A DNA stretch of 42,703 bases from Dehalococcoidia bacterium (lineage in GTDB: Bacteria > Chloroflexota > Dehalococcoidia > UBA2979): assembly GCA_003599735.1 (NCBI GenBank), contig QZJI01000075.1, positions 1 to 42,703 on the forward strand, in the 5' to 3' direction. This document shows positions 24,224 to 31,840 of the stretch, one piece after another. Each line of letters begins with the position of its first letter. Position 1 is the first letter of the stretch. The notes under the pieces were generated by a model. It was given only the letters and a program-made list of their open reading frames with translations. It was not told the DNA's origin and did not search any database. The translations under genes and the position numbers were made by a program.

Positions 24224-25114
24224 ATGGAAGAAGACTCACCACTCCCCCTGAATCTTCACCTCCATCACCTCGCCTACCTGCGCGAGGTGGAGCGCAGCGG
24301 CACGTTCACCACGGCGGCACGCCGCCTGCATATCTCTCAGTCAGCACTCTCCCAGGCGCTCGCCGAGTTCGAGCGCCGCCTCGGCGTTCCGCTCTTCGAG
24401 CGAGATGGCCGCCGCCGCGCGCTGACCGAGGCGGGGCGGGAGGCAGCGCGCTTCGCTGCCGAAGTGCTGGGGCGCGCTACGGAGCTGCGGGCCTGGGTGG
24501 ACGCCCGGCGCGCTGGCGGTTCCGGTTCACTCGTCATCGGCATGATCGACGCGGCGTCGCTCTACGTGTTGCCGTCGGCCGTCGCCGCGTTCCGCGCCAG
24601 CCACCCCGGTGTGGAACTGCGTGTCGTGGTGGACACGACGGAGGCGCTGCTCGATCGCCTCCAGCGGTTCGAGGTCGACCTCGCGGTCGTCGTCGGCCCG
24701 GTGGCTTCCACCTTCCACGCGGTCGAGGTCGCTCGCGAACCATTGCGGCTCTATGGCCCGCCCGGAGAGGCAGTGCCAGAGCCAGATTCCGAGTGGATCC
24801 TATATCCAGGGGGATCCCACACGCGAGCTGTGATTGACGCCGCGCTGGCCGCGAAGAGGATCCTTCCGCGGGTCATGCTGGAGTCCAGCAACCCCCAAGT
24901 GCTGCGACAACTCGTCGCTCTGGGTTTCGGGTGGAGCGTGCTGCCCGAACGGGTCGCGGAGGATGGGCAACCGCCGCTGCGGCCGTCGGGCGAAGTGCTG
25001 GGGGAGCGCACGTTGCTCGGAGTGAGGCGACCGGGCGCCCCGCCGGACGCGCGTGCGGAGGCATTCCTGACGCTCGCGGTCGCGGCCGGGTCAGCCGCTC
25101 GGGGTGACGTCTAG
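24224..25114 (+). CDS. LysR-family transcriptional regulator
   Basis: This 296-residue LTTR has the N-terminal winged helix-turn-helix at about 12-72 (LAYLREVERSGTFTTAARRL, SQSALSQALAEFERRLG, PLFERDGRRRALTEAG) and a periplasmic-binding-protein-like effector domain at about 95-290. The effector is unknown. LTTRs often regulate the divergent gene, here ino1, which would place inositol synthesis under metabolite control. The short predicted leader (about nine bases after a TATAAT at 24203) suggests near-leaderless translation. Its TAG stop shares CTAG with the stop of the convergent small zinc-ribbon gene. Confidence 0.92.
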   Translation: MEEDSPLPLNLHLHHLAYLREVERSGTFTTAARRLHISQSALSQALAEFERRLGVPLFERDGRRRALTEAGREAARFAAEVLGRATELRAWVDARRAGGSGSLVIGMIDAASLYVLPSAVAAFRASHPGVELRVVVDTTEALLDRLQRFEVDLAVVVGPVASTFHAVEVAREPLRLYGPPGEAVPEPDSEWILYPGGSHTRAVIDAALAAKRILPRVMLESSNPQVLRQLVALGFGWSVLPERVAEDGQPPLRPSGEVLGERTLLGVRRPGAPPDARAEAFLTLAVAAGSAARGDV

Positions 25115-25257
25115 ACGGGTGCCTTTACCAGTTTGGACATGCGCGTGCCGCAGACCGGACACGGCGCCTGCATCGCTGTTTTCCCGTTCTTGAGGGTGAC
25201 CTGCTGAGGTCCTTCAAGATCCCGCATCGCGCGGCACTTTAGGCAATACGCCTGCAT
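25111..25257 (-). CDS. Small zinc-ribbon protein, DUF5679-like
   Basis: This 48-residue protein starts MQAYCLKCRAMRDLEGPQQ and ends APCPVCGTRMSKLVKAPV. Two knuckles, CLKC (5-8) and CPVC (33-36), make a zinc ribbon like that of DUF5679 proteins, which are common in Chloroflexota and Actinobacteria and of unknown function. A near-perfect ribosome site AAGGAGGTG lies on the minus strand at 25264-25272, seven bases before ATG 25257. This and the paired cysteines make the gene convincing despite its size. The stop overlaps the lysR stop by two bases (convergent CTAG). Confidence 0.88.
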   Translation of the reverse strand: MQAYCLKCRAMRDLEGPQQVTLKNGKTAMQAPCPVCGTRMSKLVKAPV

Positions 25258-25298
25258 CGGGCCCACCTCCTTGTAGCGTTGAGGTTCCGATTGCCGGT

Positions 25299-25327
25299 AA
25301 GTACGCTTCCCGCCCGCCGCCTGTCAA
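25299..25327 (-). promoter_or_regulatory. Candidate promoter of the zinc-ribbon gene
   Basis: A perfect TTGACA lies on the minus strand at 25322-25327, followed after 17 bp by a weak -10, GTACTT (25299-25304). It is about 40-70 bp before the start of the small gene and just after the truB stop. The -35 is clear; the -10 is poor. Confidence 0.4.
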
Positions 25328-25345
25328 CCGGCGAGCGTTTGCTGG

Positions 25346-26287
25346 CTACCGGGTCGCGGGGGCTGCGGGTGCGGATTCCGGGGGGAAAACCCGGTACGGA
25401 TGCCAGGCACCGAGGACGTTGGAAGGTTCCAGCAGGGCGATCAGGGTGCCATCCGGGGCATAGGCGCGCACCCGGCGGCGTCCCTTTGATACGACATAAA
25501 TATTTTCCGCCAGCGAGGCGTCGAGGCCCTGCCGGACACGCGCTGTTTGCTCCAGCGTGAGCGTGACGGTCGGCCAATCCTCGAGCACCGCGTCAGGTGG
25601 GAGGACGATCGAGGCGCCTTCACCGACATCGAGCCGCGCGACCGCCTCGTCGAGAGTGATGGCGTCAGCGGCCAGGAACGGGCCGACCTGTGTCCGGCGT
25701 AGCCCGGAAAGATGAGCTCCGGTACCCAGCAGGACGCCGAGGTCGTGCGCGAGGGAGCGGACGTAAAAGCCCTTGCCGCACTGGACATCCAGGTGCAACA
25801 GCGGGCGGTCAGGACGCGTGCGGTCGAACACGAGTACATCCAGCGCGTACACGACCACTGGACGGGCATCGAGGGTCAGGGGATCGCCACGGCGGGCGGC
25901 CCGGTAGGCAGGGACACCGGCGCGTTTCACGGCGGAGTACGCGGGCGGGATCTGCATCTGCTCACCAAGGAACCCCGCCAGGGCCTCCCGCACGCGCGGC
26001 TCGTCCAGGTCGGAGGCGTCGTGTTCGTCGACGGCCTCACCCTCCAGGTCGTAAGTGTCGGTCTCGACGCCGAAGAGGATCTCCGCCGTGTATCGCTTGC
26101 GGGCGCCGACGAGCTCGTCCACGAGCCGGGTGGCCTCCCCGATCGCGATCGGCAGCACACCAGTGGCGTTGGGATCCAGCGTCCCCGCGTGTCCGACCTT
26201 CTTTGTCCGTGCGGCGCGGCGGATGCGCCGCACCACCTCGAAGGAGGTGATCCCGCGCGGTTTGTCGACGTTGATGAAGCCGCGCAT
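25346..26287 (-). CDS. truB: tRNA pseudouridine(55) synthase
   Basis: TruB makes pseudouridine 55 in the T loop of tRNAs. The 313-residue chain begins GFINVDKPRGITSFEVVRRI and has the catalytic Asp38 in HAGTLDPNATGVLP, then YTAEILFGVETDTYD, QIPPAYSAVK, and the RNA-binding CGKGFYVRSLAHDLG. A small PUA-like domain (about 245-300) follows and ends in a Pro/Ala tail. It is the last gene of nusA-rnpM-infB-rbfA-truB, the standard order, 12 bp after rbfA. Confidence 0.96.
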   Translation of the reverse strand: MRGFINVDKPRGITSFEVVRRIRRAARTKKVGHAGTLDPNATGVLPIAIGEATRLVDELVGARKRYTAEILFGVETDTYDLEGEAVDEHDASDLDEPRVREALAGFLGEQMQIPPAYSAVKRAGVPAYRAARRGDPLTLDARPVVVYALDVLVFDRTRPDRPLLHLDVQCGKGFYVRSLAHDLGVLLGTGAHLSGLRRTQVGPFLAADAITLDEAVARLDVGEGASIVLPPDAVLEDWPTVTLTLEQTARVRQGLDASLAENIYVVSKGRRRVRAYAPDGTLIALLEPSNVLGAWHPYRVFPPESAPAAPATR

Positions 26288-26299
26288 GGTGTCGGTCCG

Positions 26300-26671
26300 C
26301 TACGGGGTCGGCAGGTCGCGCCCGTCGGCGCGGGCCACATCACGGAGCAGCGTGGTGATGCGGTCGGCTTCTGCCATTGACTCGTCGCGCGTGAAATGAA
26401 GGCGAGGGACGCGCCGGATGTGCAGCTGTTTGCCCAGCTCGCGGTGCAGATACGGTTCCACGCGCTCCAGGGCCTCCATGGCGGCCGTCGCCTGCTCCTC
26501 GTCTCCCAGGATCGAGACGGCGACCTTCGCGTGGGCAAGGTCGGGTGTCACCTCGACGCTGACGAAGGAGAGGATCACGCCCTGTAGGTCAGGATGCTTC
26601 ACGCGGCGGTTCACCAGGTCGGCGATGGCGGCCTGGATGACGTCGCCGACCTTCTCGGTACGACGGGTCAG
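26300..26671 (-). CDS. rbfA: Ribosome-binding factor A, with CTG start
   Basis: RbfA matures the 30S subunit by binding the 5' end of 16S rRNA through one KH-like domain. Conserved sequence begins at [18 protein letters not shown], typical RbfA helix 1, upstream of the first GTG or ATG. The only possible start for that helix is CTG at 26669-26671, overlapping the infB stop as CTGA, with GGAG eight bases before. The frame is closed by TGA a few codons further up and has no ATG, GTG or TTG in between. Total length is 123 residues, normal for the family; starting at the internal GTG would give 104 residues and lose helix 1. A CTG start coupled to infB termination is therefore the best reading. 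Confidence 0.88.
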   Translation of the reverse strand: MTRRTEKVGDVIQAAIADLVNRRVKHPDLQGVILSFVSVEVTPDLAHAKVAVSILGDEEQATAAMEALERVEPYLHRELGKQLHIRRVPRLHFTRDESMAEADRITTLLRDVARADGRDLPTP

Positions 26672-28452
26672 CGGACCTGCTCCAGGTGGTACGTCACGAT
26701 CTCATCGCCCTCTTCAAACGAGTCGAAATTGGAAATGATGATGCCGCACTCCAAGCCCGCGGCAACCTCGCGCGCGTCCTCATTGATGCGCTTGAGCGAC
26801 TCGATGGTGCCCTCGTGGACGATCTCGCCCTTGCGACGCACCCGGCAGCGTGCGCCGCGGACGGCCGAGCCGTCGCGGACGTACGAACCGGCGATCGAGT
26901 TGCGACGGCTGACGCGGAAGATCTGGCGCACCTCGATGACGGCGTCCTGGCGCTCCTCGAAGATCGGCTCCAGGAGGCCCTGCACGGCCTTCTCCACGTC
27001 CTGCACGATGTCGTAGATGATCCGGTACTCCCGGACTTCCACTTTTTCGGCGTCCGCGAGACGGCGTGCGCTGGGCTCCACGCCCGAGTTGAAGGCGATG
27101 ACAACCGCTTTCGCCGCGACCGCCAGCTGCACGTCCGACTCCGTGACCGAACCCACGCCCGCGTGGATCACGCGCACGCGCACGTCCGGCAGCGTGAGGT
27201 CTTCCAGCGTCTTCATCAGCGGTTCGACGGAGCCATGTACGTCCGCCTTTAACACGAGGTTGAAGTCCGTGATTGAGCCCTTCCGGATCTCGCCGAACAG
27301 CGAGTCCAATGTCACGGCGTCACGCTCACCGAGCCCCGCCTCCTGGCGGCGGCGGCGCTCCTCCACCTCGGCGCGTGCCACCTTCTCGTCCTTGCGGATC
27401 TCGAAGCGCTCGCCAGAGGCAGGGACTTCGTCCAGGCCCAAAATCTCGACTGGGGTTGATGGCCCGGCGGACTTCAGTTTCTCGCCGGACGCGGAGGTCA
27501 TCGCCTTGATCCGCCCGACTGCCATGCCGGCGAGTACGGTGTCGCCGACATTCAGCGTGCCGGTCTGCACCAGCAGCGTGGCCACCACGCCCCGATGACG
27601 GTCGCTCTTCGCCTCCAGTACCACACCGCGCGCCGGCTGGTCGGCGCGGGCCGTCAGTTCTTGCAGGTCGGCGACCAGCAGGACGTTCTCCAGCAGAGCG
27701 TCGATCCCCTCACCCTTGAGGGCGGAGGTCGGGACGACGATCTGGTCACCGCCATACTCCTCGGGCACCAGGCCGATCTCCATGAGCTGTTGCTTCGCGC
27801 GGTCCGGGTTCGCGTTGTTCGCATCGATCTTGTTAAGTGCGATGACCAGCGGTACGCCAGCCGCGCGGACGTGGTCGATCGCTTCGCGCGTCTGCTGCAT
27901 CACGCCGTCGTCCGCAGCCACCACGACGATCGCGACGTCGGTGACCCGGGCGCCGCGCGCACGCATCTGTGAGAACGCCTCGTGGCCCGGGGTGTCGATG
28001 AACGTCAGCACCCGTCCGTCCGGGGCCGTGGTCTGGTACGCACCGATGTGCTGGGTGATGCCGCCGGCCTCACCCGCGGCGACGTTCGCGCGGCGGATGC
28101 GGTCCAGCAACGTGGTTTTGCCATGGTCCACATGTCCCAGCACGGTGATGATTGGAGGACGTGCCTGCAAGCCTTCGCCCTCGTCCACGATCCGGAGCGA
28201 GGTGCTGGTGGCTTCGGTGCCGCTCTCCGCCTCGGCGGTTTCGGACGCGGCTGGCGTTTCCTCTTCGATGGCGAAGCCCATGTCACTGGCGACGATGGCC
28301 GCCGTGTCGAAGTCCACGACCTGGTTGATCGTGGCCATGACGCCGTTTTTCATCAACTCCTTGATCACGTCGATCGGGGTCACGCCGAGGAGCGCGGCCA
28401 GATCTGCGACGACGATGGCGCTTGGGAGCCGTACAACCTGCTGGTTCGTCAT
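26668..28452 (-). CDS. infB: Translation initiation factor IF-2
   Basis: IF-2 is the GTPase that places fMet-tRNA on the 30S subunit and promotes subunit joining. At 594 residues it is a short form: a small N-terminal IF2_N domain (about 5-55) and an acidic linker replace the long N-terminal region of enterobacteria. G motifs are GHVDHGKT (106-113), [17 protein letters not shown] (153-160) and NKID; the C-terminal domains C1 and C2 follow. ATG 28452 overlaps the stop of the RnpM-like gene (ATGA), and the stop overlaps the CTG start of rbfA. Confidence 0.97.
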   Translation of the reverse strand: MTNQQVVRLPSAIVVADLAALLGVTPIDVIKELMKNGVMATINQVVDFDTAAIVASDMGFAIEEETPAASETAEAESGTEATSTSLRIVDEGEGLQARPPIITVLGHVDHGKTTLLDRIRRANVAAGEAGGITQHIGAYQTTAPDGRVLTFIDTPGHEAFSQMRARGARVTDVAIVVVAADDGVMQQTREAIDHVRAAGVPLVIALNKIDANNANPDRAKQQLMEIGLVPEEYGGDQIVVPTSALKGEGIDALLENVLLVADLQELTARADQPARGVVLEAKSDRHRGVVATLLVQTGTLNVGDTVLAGMAVGRIKAMTSASGEKLKSAGPSTPVEILGLDEVPASGERFEIRKDEKVARAEVEERRRRQEAGLGERDAVTLDSLFGEIRKGSITDFNLVLKADVHGSVEPLMKTLEDLTLPDVRVRVIHAGVGSVTESDVQLAVAAKAVVIAFNSGVEPSARRLADAEKVEVREYRIIYDIVQDVEKAVQGLLEPIFEERQDAVIEVRQIFRVSRRNSIAGSYVRDGSAVRGARCRVRRKGEIVHEGTIESLKRINEDAREVAAGLECGIIISNFDSFEEGDEIVTYHLEQVR

Positions 28453-28745
28453 GCGCGTGCCTCGATATCCTCGTTCGCCTCATGGGCGGTGAATCGTCCT
28501 GCATAGGCGCGGAGCGCCTCACGGTCAGCTTCTACCAGTGTGACGCGCAGTGCGCCCTGGAGCGCACCGGCCACCCCCCGCTGCCAGCAGGCGGCTGATG
28601 GGTGGAGGTAGGCGCCCCGACCGGGCGCTCGTCCGCGTTCGTCCACCTCCACGCGACCTTCCGCCGTCCGGACCACCCGCACGAAGGAAGACTGGTCACC
28701 CTCCTCGCGGCACGCCACGCAGGTGCGTTGTGGCCGAGGCCGCAT
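28449..28745 (-). CDS. rnpM: YlxR/RnpM family RNA-binding protein (DUF448)
   Basis: The core reads [20 protein letters not shown], then [16 protein letters not shown], the DUF448 fold. In B. subtilis this family (YlxR/RnpM) binds RNase P RNA and modulates its activity. The start is set at ATG 28745, 22 bp after the nusA stop, giving 98 residues, close to the usual size. An in-frame ATG at 28790 would overlap nusA and add 15 unmatched residues. Position between nusA and infB is the standard one for the family. Confidence 0.9.
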   Translation of the reverse strand: MRPRPQRTCVACREEGDQSSFVRVVRTAEGRVEVDERGRAPGRGAYLHPSAACWQRGVAGALQGALRVTLVEADREALRAYAGRFTAHEANEDIEARA

Positions 28746-28767
28746 ACGTCCCGCTGCCCCCGGGCGG

Positions 28768-30402
28768 TTACTGGTCGTCCTCGTACCCATCCTCGTCGCT
28801 GATTAGGTCGTCGCCGTGCAGCGCCGCCTCGATCTCCTCTTCATCGAATTCGTCCAGCACACGGCGACCACCGCCACGGAGCGGCGGCTGCGGGCGCGTG
28901 CTGCGGACGGGGGCTACCGGTCCGCCACGGCCGCCGCGGCTACCGCGACGTCCAGCGGCAGCGCCCCGCCGGCGCTCTTCCTCTTCCTCGTCCACCACCA
29001 GGTCGCGGATGTCTTCCCCGAAGCGCAGGCCGCCGGGCTGGGTGGGTGTCCGAGGCCGCGCGGGGGCGGGTGTCGTGACTTCGGCAGCGGGTGCCACGGT
29101 CTCCGGCTCCTCCTCCACGAACTCCGCCATGACCTCCTGCTCGGGGGTGAGGCGGATCTCCTCCGCGCGGCGTTCAGCGGGGCGCGGTGCCTGCACGGCA
29201 CGCTCGCCCGGGAGGCCTGGGCGCGTGTACAACGCTTGCGAGGGCGCGATCGCTTCCGGCGGCGGCGCAGCCGTAGCTGTGGCGGCGGCGCGTCCGGGGA
29301 TCGGGATCGCCTCCATGTTCGGCTCGGGGGGCGGATATAGGTCGTCGCCGGCGGCGATCACCGCCGACTCGCCGCGGATGTCGATGCGGCGCCCGGTCAG
29401 TTGCGCGGCCAGGCGGGCGTTCTGCCCTTCCTTGCCGATTGCCAGGCTCAGCTGCTTGTCTGGCACGGCGATGTACGCCGTGTTCGTGTCCCGATCGAGG
29501 CGGATCGAGACCACCTCCGCCGGCGACAGGGCGTTGGCGACGAACGCCTCCTCGGACGGATCCCAGCGGATCACATCGATCCGCTCGCCGCCGAGTTCGT
29601 TCACGATGTTCTGGATGCGTGAACCGCGCAGACCGACGCACGCGCCGATCGGGTCGATGCCGTGCTGGCGCGAGATCACCGCGATCTTGGTGCGGTGTCC
29701 ACCGTCACGGGCGATCCCCATGACCTCCACCACGCCACGCGCGATCTCCGGCACTTCGAGCTCGAACAGGCGCTTCACCAGCGCGGGGTTCGAGCGTGAC
29801 ACCACAACCTGCGGACCCTTAGAGGCCTTGTAGACCTCTTTCACGTAGACGCGCAGCCGTTGCCCCACACGGTAGTGTTCGGAGCGCACCTGCTCGGCGG
29901 CAGGCAGCACGGCCTCCGTCCGGCCCAGGTCGAGGATCACCTGGCGGCGGCCGCCTTCGACGCGCAGTACCGTCCCGGAGACCAGTTCTCCCTCTTTGCC
30001 GGTGAAGTCCTCAAAGACCGACTCGCGCTCAGCCTCACGCAGCCGCTGTAGCACGACCTGCTTCAGGGTCTGTGCGGCGATGCGGCCGGCCGGTGCCGCC
30101 GGGATCTCCTCGCGGATGACGTCGCCCGCGCGCTTCCCGGGGTAGCCTATCTTCGCGGCACGCTCCGGCGAGACCTGGATCTCGTCGTCCTCAATGTCGT
30201 CGTCCGGCGTGACTGTATAGAGGCGCCAAGCATCGATGTCGCCGGAGTCGCGGTTGATTTTGACCGCGATGTCCGCGTACTGAAGGTCATCCTTCTTGAG
30301 CGCGGACGCCATGGCGGCTTCTACAGCCTGGAAGACGGTGTCGGAGTCGAGGTTCTTCTCAGCCGACAGTTGACTGATCGCGAGGACGAATTCGTTTTTC
30401 AT
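28768..30402 (-). CDS. nusA: Transcription termination/antitermination protein NusA
   Basis: NusA binds RNA polymerase and modulates pausing, termination and antitermination. Domains in order are the N-terminal polymerase-binding domain (about 1-130, starting NEFVLAISQLSAEKNLD), S1 (about 135-200, GELVSGTVLRVEGGRRQVILDLG), KH1 (with GACVGLRGSRIQNIVNELGG) and KH2 (with LAIGKEGQNARLAAQLTG), ending near 345. The remaining about 195 residues are unlike common NusA: a Pro/Ala-rich stretch, an acidic stretch, a Gly/Arg-rich run (GRRGSRGGRGG) and an acidic end. ATG 30402 has AGGTGG just upstream. It heads the operon; rimP is absent from its usual place before nusA. Confidence 0.95.
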   Translation of the reverse strand: MKNEFVLAISQLSAEKNLDSDTVFQAVEAAMASALKKDDLQYADIAVKINRDSGDIDAWRLYTVTPDDDIEDDEIQVSPERAAKIGYPGKRAGDVIREEIPAAPAGRIAAQTLKQVVLQRLREAERESVFEDFTGKEGELVSGTVLRVEGGRRQVILDLGRTEAVLPAAEQVRSEHYRVGQRLRVYVKEVYKASKGPQVVVSRSNPALVKRLFELEVPEIARGVVEVMGIARDGGHRTKIAVISRQHGIDPIGACVGLRGSRIQNIVNELGGERIDVIRWDPSEEAFVANALSPAEVVSIRLDRDTNTAYIAVPDKQLSLAIGKEGQNARLAAQLTGRRIDIRGESAVIAAGDDLYPPPEPNMEAIPIPGRAAATATAAPPPEAIAPSQALYTRPGLPGERAVQAPRPAERRAEEIRLTPEQEVMAEFVEEEPETVAPAAEVTTPAPARPRTPTQPGGLRFGEDIRDLVVDEEEEERRRGAAAGRRGSRGGRGGPVAPVRSTRPQPPLRGGGRRVLDEFDEEEIEAALHGDDLISDEDGYEDDQ

Positions 30403-30443
30403 GGTCCACCTGGGGCCAGCCGGGGAATGGAGGCGGCGCCAAC

Positions 30444-30468
30444 AAAAAACGTGGGCGAAAGCCCACGT
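30444..30468 (-). terminator. Intrinsic terminator in the nusA leader (possible attenuator)
   Basis: On the minus strand ACGTGGGC-TTTC-GCCCACGT forms a perfect 8-bp stem (30461-30468 with 30449-30456) followed at once by a T-run (30449-30444). This is a textbook intrinsic terminator, about 40 bp before the nusA start and downstream of a candidate promoter. No minus-strand gene ends nearby, since the HD-GYP gene upstream is on the plus strand. It is therefore either an attenuator for nusA or a block to readthrough from proS. Confidence 0.75.
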
Positions 30469-30492
30469 CTCTGACTGAGGCGTCGCTGAATC

Positions 30493-30522
30493 ATCCTACC
30501 ACCCACGTTTCATCAGTCACAA
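30493..30522 (-). promoter_or_regulatory. Candidate nusA operon promoter
   Basis: On the minus strand TTGTGA (30517-30522) and TAGGAT (30493-30498) are separated by 18 bp. Transcription would begin near 30486 and run into the terminator at 30444-30468 before reaching nusA. Four of six bases match consensus in each box. Confidence 0.45.
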
Positions 30523-30623
30523 GGCATGGCTTCTGCCCCTCAAGTTCCCCCGGCGGATGCCGAGGATCACCCGGTGGAATGGTGACCGCCCGCCAGTCGA
30601 GATTCGCCTAGAGGGGAGCAAGG

Positions 30624-31823
30624 ATGCGCCGCCTCGCCCTGACCCAACGTGCCGCTGCGGGCGCCCCGCTCGCGCGCGATGTCGCTGGACGTGCCGGCGA
30701 GGTGCTCGCGCGCGCCGGGTACGTCCTCTCCGATCGGGTGATCAACGCCCTCCAGCAGCATGGTGTCACCACGGTCTACGTGGAGGACGCGGCCAGCGCC
30801 GGCATCACCCTGACCGCCATCACCCCCGGGCCGGTGATGGCCTTGCTCCAAGGGCTCCTCGATGAATTCACCGTGCGCCTCCAGAAGGCGGCGGAGCCGC
30901 TCTTGAATCAACCCACGTCGAAGGTGCTTGACGCGCTCAGGATGAACACCTCGGCCGTCAACACGATCCGCGTGAGTGCCGTGCTCTCGGAACTGCGGGC
31001 CGGCGCCGCCACGCTCGCCCGCTCCTGTGCCCAGGCTCCGGGCGATTCGGGGTATCTCACTGACCGTGCCTCTGATGATGACATCGTGGGGCATTCGATC
31101 CACGTTGCGGCGCTGACCGCGCGGATCGGGGCCGCGGTGGGGTTCGCGGACGACGACCTTGCCAGTGCGACCTACGCGGCCCTCCTGCACGATATTGGAT
31201 TGATCTTCGTGCCCGCAGAGATTCGCGCCTCTCCCGAATGTTGGAGCGTGCCGCAGCGGTTGCGGTTCGAAGACCATACCGTCCTCGGTGAGGCGCTGCT
31301 GACCGCGGCCGTACGAGGTCAGACCATGCCTCAGGCCGTCGCCGCCGAGCACCACGAGGCGCAGGACGGCAGCGGATTCCCGCGCGGGCGTCGGGGCGGT
31401 AACCGCGTGCTGCGTGGCGCCGAGAAGCAACGGAGCGCTGACCAGATCGCGCTCGTTTCGGAGATCGTCGCCGTCGCCGACCGGTACGAGCGCCTCGTCT
31501 CCCCCGCACCCGCGCGCGCCGGCTTCCCGCCCGCGGAGGCGCGCTATGTGCTCTCGTCAGAGGCCGGTACGAAGTTGAACGCTGAAGTGGTCGCGCGCTT
31601 TCTGGAGACGTTTCCGGCGCTCCCCCTCGGGACCGAGGTGCGCGTCGTCGGCGGCGAGTACGATGCCTCGCACGGGATCGTCGCCCGTCTCTCCGCGACG
31701 GCGGCGAGGCCGCTTGTGCGCGTCTACGCCGACCGCTCTGGCCATACGCACACGCCAGTCGATCTCGACCTCACCCGTATGCGCGATGTGAACGTGTTAC
31801 TCGATGAAGGGCGCGCGGCGTAA
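30624..31823 (+). CDS. HD-GYP domain protein, probable cyclic-di-nucleotide phosphodiesterase
   Basis: This is a 399-residue soluble protein. An N-terminal region (about 1-70, similar to the lead segment of many HD-GYP proteins) precedes the HD-GYP domain: His157 in VGHSIHVA, HD at 189-190 in ALLHDIG, HHEAQDGSGFP at 243-253 (the GYP motif as GFP) and the aspartate in EIVAVADRYERL. A small beta-rich C-terminal domain (about 325-385) resembles those appended to other HD-GYP proteins. The family hydrolyses cyclic-di-GMP or related dinucleotides. ATG 30624 follows GAGGGGAGCAAGG. No receiver or other sensor domain is attached. Whether it is active is not shown by sequence alone, though the metal ligands appear intact. 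Confidence 0.88.
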   Translation: MRRLALTQRAAAGAPLARDVAGRAGEVLARAGYVLSDRVINALQQHGVTTVYVEDAASAGITLTAITPGPVMALLQGLLDEFTVRLQKAAEPLLNQPTSKVLDALRMNTSAVNTIRVSAVLSELRAGAATLARSCAQAPGDSGYLTDRASDDDIVGHSIHVAALTARIGAAVGFADDDLASATYAALLHDIGLIFVPAEIRASPECWSVPQRLRFEDHTVLGEALLTAAVRGQTMPQAVAAEHHEAQDGSGFPRGRRGGNRVLRGAEKQRSADQIALVSEIVAVADRYERLVSPAPARAGFPPAEARYVLSSEAGTKLNAEVVARFLETFPALPLGTEVRVVGGEYDASHGIVARLSATAARPLVRVYADRSGHTHTPVDLDLTRMRDVNVLLDEGRAA

Positions 31824-31840
31824 CGGTCCGCGGGCCGTCG

